Positions 25,104 to 27,441 of a DNA stretch of 27,441 nucleotides are shown here, piece by piece. The stretch covers positions 1 through 27,441 of the forward strand of contig CAZVYQ010000039.1 of assembly GCA_964631375.1 (NCBI GenBank), given 5' to 3'. Position 1 is the first letter of the stretch, and every line of letters starts with the position of its first letter. Position numbers and translations under genes: made by a program. This DNA is from JAAYYM01 sp964631375 (GTDB lineage Bacteria; Bacillota; Clostridia; Lachnospirales; Lachnospiraceae). Under the pieces are notes generated by a model. It saw nothing but the letters and a program-made list of their open reading frames with translations. It made no database searches and was not told where the DNA came from.

Positions 25104-25934
25104 ATGACACAGAATACATCAGCCAGGCAGGATGAAAAGCATATATCAAGAACAGAACAGATCGGAATCTATACGAGAAAGTGCTTTCGCATCTTCAAGA
25201 ATGAAAAGGGGTATAAGGTTTTTTTAAGTGTAGCATTGATCATGCTGCTCATCTGTGCAGTGACAGGTGATGAGATGTTTGTGGAAGCGGATGCCACGAG
25301 AAACGGTAGCTTTGCGATCATGAGTGCCTGCATCTGGATCGGAATTTTCAATTCTATTCGTTCCATCTGCAAGGAACGGGAGATACTGAAAAGGGAGCAT
25401 CGAACCGGATTACACATGTCCGCTTACGTTATGTCGCATGGAATCTATGAGGCGGTGATCTGTTTGCTGGAGGCAGTGATTGTGCTGGCTTTTGTGTTTC
25501 TGTTTAATGCTGGGAATTTTCCACAGGAAGGAGTGGTCACGGTTCCCTTCTTAGATTTTCTGATCAGTTATTTCCTCATTATATTCAGTGCGGATACGCT
25601 TGGGATTGCGATTTCCTCTTTTGTGAAGAATGAAAACACTGCAATGACGGTGATGCCGTTTGCACTGATTATACAGCTTGTTATGTCCGGTACGATCTTT
25701 GAATTAAAGGGGATTGCTGAGGCAATTTCTTATGTGACGACAAGCCGTTGGGGGATTGCAGCGATTTGTTCTGTGTCAAACATCAATGATCTGGGCTGGT
25801 TTTTCTATAATGAAGAATATGATTCCACAGTTGCCAATCTTACAAGTCTATGGGGATATCTGATCTTTTTTGCAATCGTGGGTCTGATCATTGCGGTGAT
25901 CAGTTTGGAATTCATTGATCGGGATAAGAGGTAG
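25104..25934 (+). CDS. ABC-2 type transporter permease, partner of the FHA-ABC ATPase
   Basis: This 276-residue membrane protein has six hydrophobic segments, roughly at residues 33-52, 70-90, 112-135, 148-172, 180-203 and 246-269. A KEREILKREHRTGLHMSAYV segment after the second span is the cytoplasmic loop typical of ABC2_membrane permeases of the ABCG class. It starts 12 bp after the ATPase stop with AAGGGA upstream. A single permease gene implies a homodimer with two FHA-ABC subunits. The direction is likely export, as for the ABC-2 family; nothing in the sequence reveals the cargo. Confidence 0.9.
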   Translation: MTQNTSARQDEKHISRTEQIGIYTRKCFRIFKNEKGYKVFLSVALIMLLICAVTGDEMFVEADATRNGSFAIMSACIWIGIFNSIRSICKEREILKREHRTGLHMSAYVMSHGIYEAVICLLEAVIVLAFVFLFNAGNFPQEGVVTVPFLDFLISYFLIIFSADTLGIAISSFVKNENTAMTVMPFALIIQLVMSGTIFELKGIAEAISYVTTSRWGIAAICSVSNINDLGWFFYNEEYDSTVANLTSLWGYLIFFAIVGLIIAVISLEFIDRDKR

Positions 25935-26023
25935 GAAATGTGAAGGTACTCTGAAAAGCGTTTGGGATTTTGCTATAAAGTAGGAAAAATTATTCAATAT
26001 AGAATGAGAGATGATGAATCATC

Positions 26024-26566
26024 ATGAGAGAATATATGGAGTTGTTCTGGGCATTTGCCCGAATCGGAGGCCTGACCTTTGGCGGAGGACTAACGATGCT
26101 GCCGATGTTGACCTATGAGCTTGTAGATAAAAAGCATTGGGTCACAGAAGAGGAACTGATGGACTGTTATGCAATCGGTCAGTGTACGCCCGGTATCATT
26201 GCGGTCAATACCGCAACCTATATCGGTTACAAGAGAAAGGGAGTCATGGGTGGGATTGTTGCCACACTGGGGATGATCGCTCCATCTCTGATCATCATTA
26301 CAATCATTGCGATGTTTTTAACGAGATATATGGATCATCCAATGATTGCACACGCTCTAAATGGTATCCGTGGTGCAGTATGTGCCTTGATGCTTAATAC
26401 CGTGGTACAGCTCGCCAAAAAGAGTCTGGTAGATTGGAAAAGTGTTCTGATCGGTGTCATTGTACTGATACTTGCACTGATCAAGGCAGTACCTACGATT
26501 ATTCTTGTGATTGCTGCGGGTATTGCAGGTGTCCTCATTAAGAAGCTGGAGGGCAAAGAAATATGA
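26024..26566 (+). CDS. ChrA-type chromate transporter, N-terminal-type half (short chain)
   Basis: This 180-residue single-domain member of the chromate ion transporter family has GGLTFGGGLTMLPML near the N-terminus, CTPGIIAVNTATYIGY at about residues 58-75, and hydrophobic segments through the C-terminal half. Short-chain ChrA proteins typically occur as adjacent pairs, as here. Chromate or sulfate-like anion efflux is the family annotation, but the real substrate in anaerobes is often untested. The start is uncertain: ATG 26024 has only a distant GAGAG, and ATG 26036 is an alternative. The end overlaps the next gene by 4 bp (ATGA). Confidence 0.88.
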   Translation: MREYMELFWAFARIGGLTFGGGLTMLPMLTYELVDKKHWVTEEELMDCYAIGQCTPGIIAVNTATYIGYKRKGVMGGIVATLGMIAPSLIIITIIAMFLTRYMDHPMIAHALNGIRGAVCALMLNTVVQLAKKSLVDWKSVLIGVIVLILALIKAVPTIILVIAAGIAGVLIKKLEGKEI

Positions 26567-27120
26567 ATGTATATCTGTTATTATTTTTGGAGTTTTTCAA
26601 AATCGGTCTGTTTGCAATCGGAGGAGGCCCGGCAACACTGCCGTACCTCATGGAGCTGACAGAGCATTACGACTGGTTTACAATGTCGGACCTCAGCAAT
26701 ATGGTAGCGGTCAGTCAGAGTACACCGGGACCACTGGGTCTGAATATGGCAACCTATGCAGGATATCAGGCAGGCGGACTATGGGGTGGAGTAGTTGCAA
26801 CTCTTGGGTTGGTACTCCCAAGTATTATCGTAATCACACTGATTGCAAAGTTCATGCAGGATTTTAGTGAGCGATTCGTAGTGAAATCAGCCTTTTATGG
26901 TATACGTCCCGCAGTTACGGCAGTGATTGCCGTTGCAGTCGTAGGTCTGTTTCAGATGGCACTGATTACTGGCAATACAACTTCATATCCAATAGCGATC
27001 GGTCCACTGATCCTAAGTATATTAATCTTCGGACTTCTTCAGATCAAGAAGCTGCGAGGCATGCACCCTGTATTCTGGTTTGTCATCGCTGCCGTGATCG
27101 GTATCCTGCTCAAATTCTAA
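26563..27120 (+). CDS. ChrA-type chromate transporter, second half (short chain)
   Basis: This 185-residue partner of the preceding protein shows the same fold signature in diverged form: FAIGGGPATLPYLMEL near the N-terminus, QSTPGPLGLNMATYAGY at about 54-70, and the same series of membrane segments. The ATG overlaps the previous stop (ATGA) and is preceded by GGAGGG at about 8 bp, so the two are translationally coupled and probably form a heterodimer. The GGGP/STPGP motif in place of FGGGLT/CTPGI is the usual distinction between the two halves. Only a weak hairpin follows it. Confidence 0.88.
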   Translation: MNVYLLLFLEFFKIGLFAIGGGPATLPYLMELTEHYDWFTMSDLSNMVAVSQSTPGPLGLNMATYAGYQAGGLWGGVVATLGLVLPSIIVITLIAKFMQDFSERFVVKSAFYGIRPAVTAVIAVAVVGLFQMALITGNTTSYPIAIGPLILSILIFGLLQIKKLRGMHPVFWFVIAAVIGILLKF

Positions 27121-27196
27121 GCTATATACACCCAAAAGCACCTCGCACAAACGAGGAATAGAACATCCAATTTTTCTCAGAAATGACCTTTTTTTC

Positions 27197-27226
27197 TTGT
27201 TTTAAAAATGTTATGTTGATTATAAG
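27197..27226 (+). promoter_or_regulatory. Candidate promoter of the terminal secreted-protein gene
   Basis: TTGTTT (27197-27202), an 18-bp spacer and TATAAG (27221-27226) lie about 46 bp before the ATG of the last gene. A 7-bp inverted repeat (GTTGATT at 27215-27221, AATCAAC at 27237-27243) overlaps the -10 and could be a regulator site. Confidence 0.45.
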
Positions 27227-27271
27227 GATTTTACAAAATCAACTACAACAAAAATCAGGAGGAGAAGTGAA

Positions 27272-27441
27272 ATGAAGAAAATGGTTAGATGTTTTATGTC
27301 AGGACTGCTGGTAACCACCATGCTGTGCCTGAGCATACCGGTTGAGGTGAAGGCAGGGTTGGTTACTGGAAATGGTGGTTCGCTTGATGCAACTGCCGTA
27401 GGAGATCCCTTAGATGTGCCAGGAGATGTCACGGGGGGGAG
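27272..27441 (+). CDS. Secreted protein, N-terminal fragment (runs off the window)
   Basis: An ATG preceded by a perfect AGGAGGAG (6-8 bp upstream) opens a frame that stays open to the end of the window, giving 56 codons. The product begins with a basic KKMVR stretch, a hydrophobic core (GLLVTTMLCLSIPV) and a likely SPase I site after VKA. A Gly/Asp/Thr-rich start of the mature protein follows. The part seen is too short to assign a family; large cell-wall or adhesin-like proteins often begin this way, but that is a guess. Confidence 0.75.
   Translation, partial: MKKMVRCFMSGLLVTTMLCLSIPVEVKAGLVTGNGGSLDATAVGDPLDVPGDVTGG

Noticed and set aside
26012..26025. Palindrome GATGATGAATCATC at the first ChrA start codon
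   Set aside because: It could form a 5-bp hairpin touching the start codon, but so short a repeat is expected by chance, and the start codon itself is uncertain.
26511..26867. 118-codon + strand open frame overlapping both ChrA genes
   Set aside because: It is out of frame with two conserved membrane proteins, and its sequence is low-hydrophobicity and Arg/Gly-rich, as expected of a shadow frame.
27141..27156. Terminator after the ChrA pair (CCTCG, 6-base loop, CGAGG)
   Set aside because: The stem is only 5 bp and no T run follows directly; too weak to call.

Overview
This window looks like a chromosome segment from a gut- or rumen-type member of the Bacillota, most likely a Lachnospiraceae relative. 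That is inference from several signs: A/T-rich intergenic DNA, strong AGGAGG-type ribosome sites, lipobox substrate-binding proteins paired with LplB/LplC-type sugar permeases, a LacI-controlled cluster of intracellular hemicellulases, and large multi-PAS/c-di-GMP proteins. I see no RNA genes, insertion sequences, phage genes or CRISPR arrays. All genes but one (mazG) are on the + strand.

Region 1 (1-10076) is signal transduction. It opens with the tail of a hybrid histidine kinase, followed by a secreted S41-type peptidase homologue. Next come a REC-GGDEF-EAL-PAS protein with a degenerate cyclase site but an intact EAL site, and a multi-PAS hybrid histidine kinase. The last two reading frames overlap around 5182-5273 in different frames and look like two halves of one roughly 2000-residue protein split by a single-base frame change. 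A lipoprotein solute-binding protein follows on the same strand.

Region 2 (10080-21120) starts with a convergent mazG-type gene, then an arabinoxylan-oligosaccharide utilisation locus. A LacI-family regulator with its own terminator is followed by a regulatory region holding a perfect sigma-A-type promoter (TTGACA, 17 bp, TATAAT) and an 18-bp inverted repeat just downstream of the -10. The operon then encodes two sugar ABC permeases, a lipoprotein binding protein, a GH39 beta-xylosidase, a CE1/esterase-D-like esterase, a GH43 enzyme with a C-terminal CBM6-like module, and a GH51 alpha-L-arabinofuranosidase. None of the four enzymes has a signal peptide. The logic is import of decorated xylo-oligosaccharides followed by removal of ester groups, arabinose and xylose in the cytoplasm. 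No ABC ATPase is encoded, so a shared MsmX-like ATPase elsewhere is implied. A perfect terminator hairpin lies between the binding protein and the enzymes.

Region 3 (21206-25934) is the most unusual part. It encodes a transmembrane Ser/Thr kinase whose outer part is a run of 22-residue leucine-rich repeats, then an FHA domain fused to an ABC ATPase, and an ABC-2 type permease. The arrangement recalls the mycobacterial PknF/Rv1747 pair and suggests a receptor-kinase-controlled exporter. A five-unit 13-bp tandem repeat separates the kinase gene from the transporter genes.

Region 4 (26024-27441) holds two short ChrA-type transporter genes with a 4-bp overlap, then the first 56 codons of a secreted protein cut off by the window edge.
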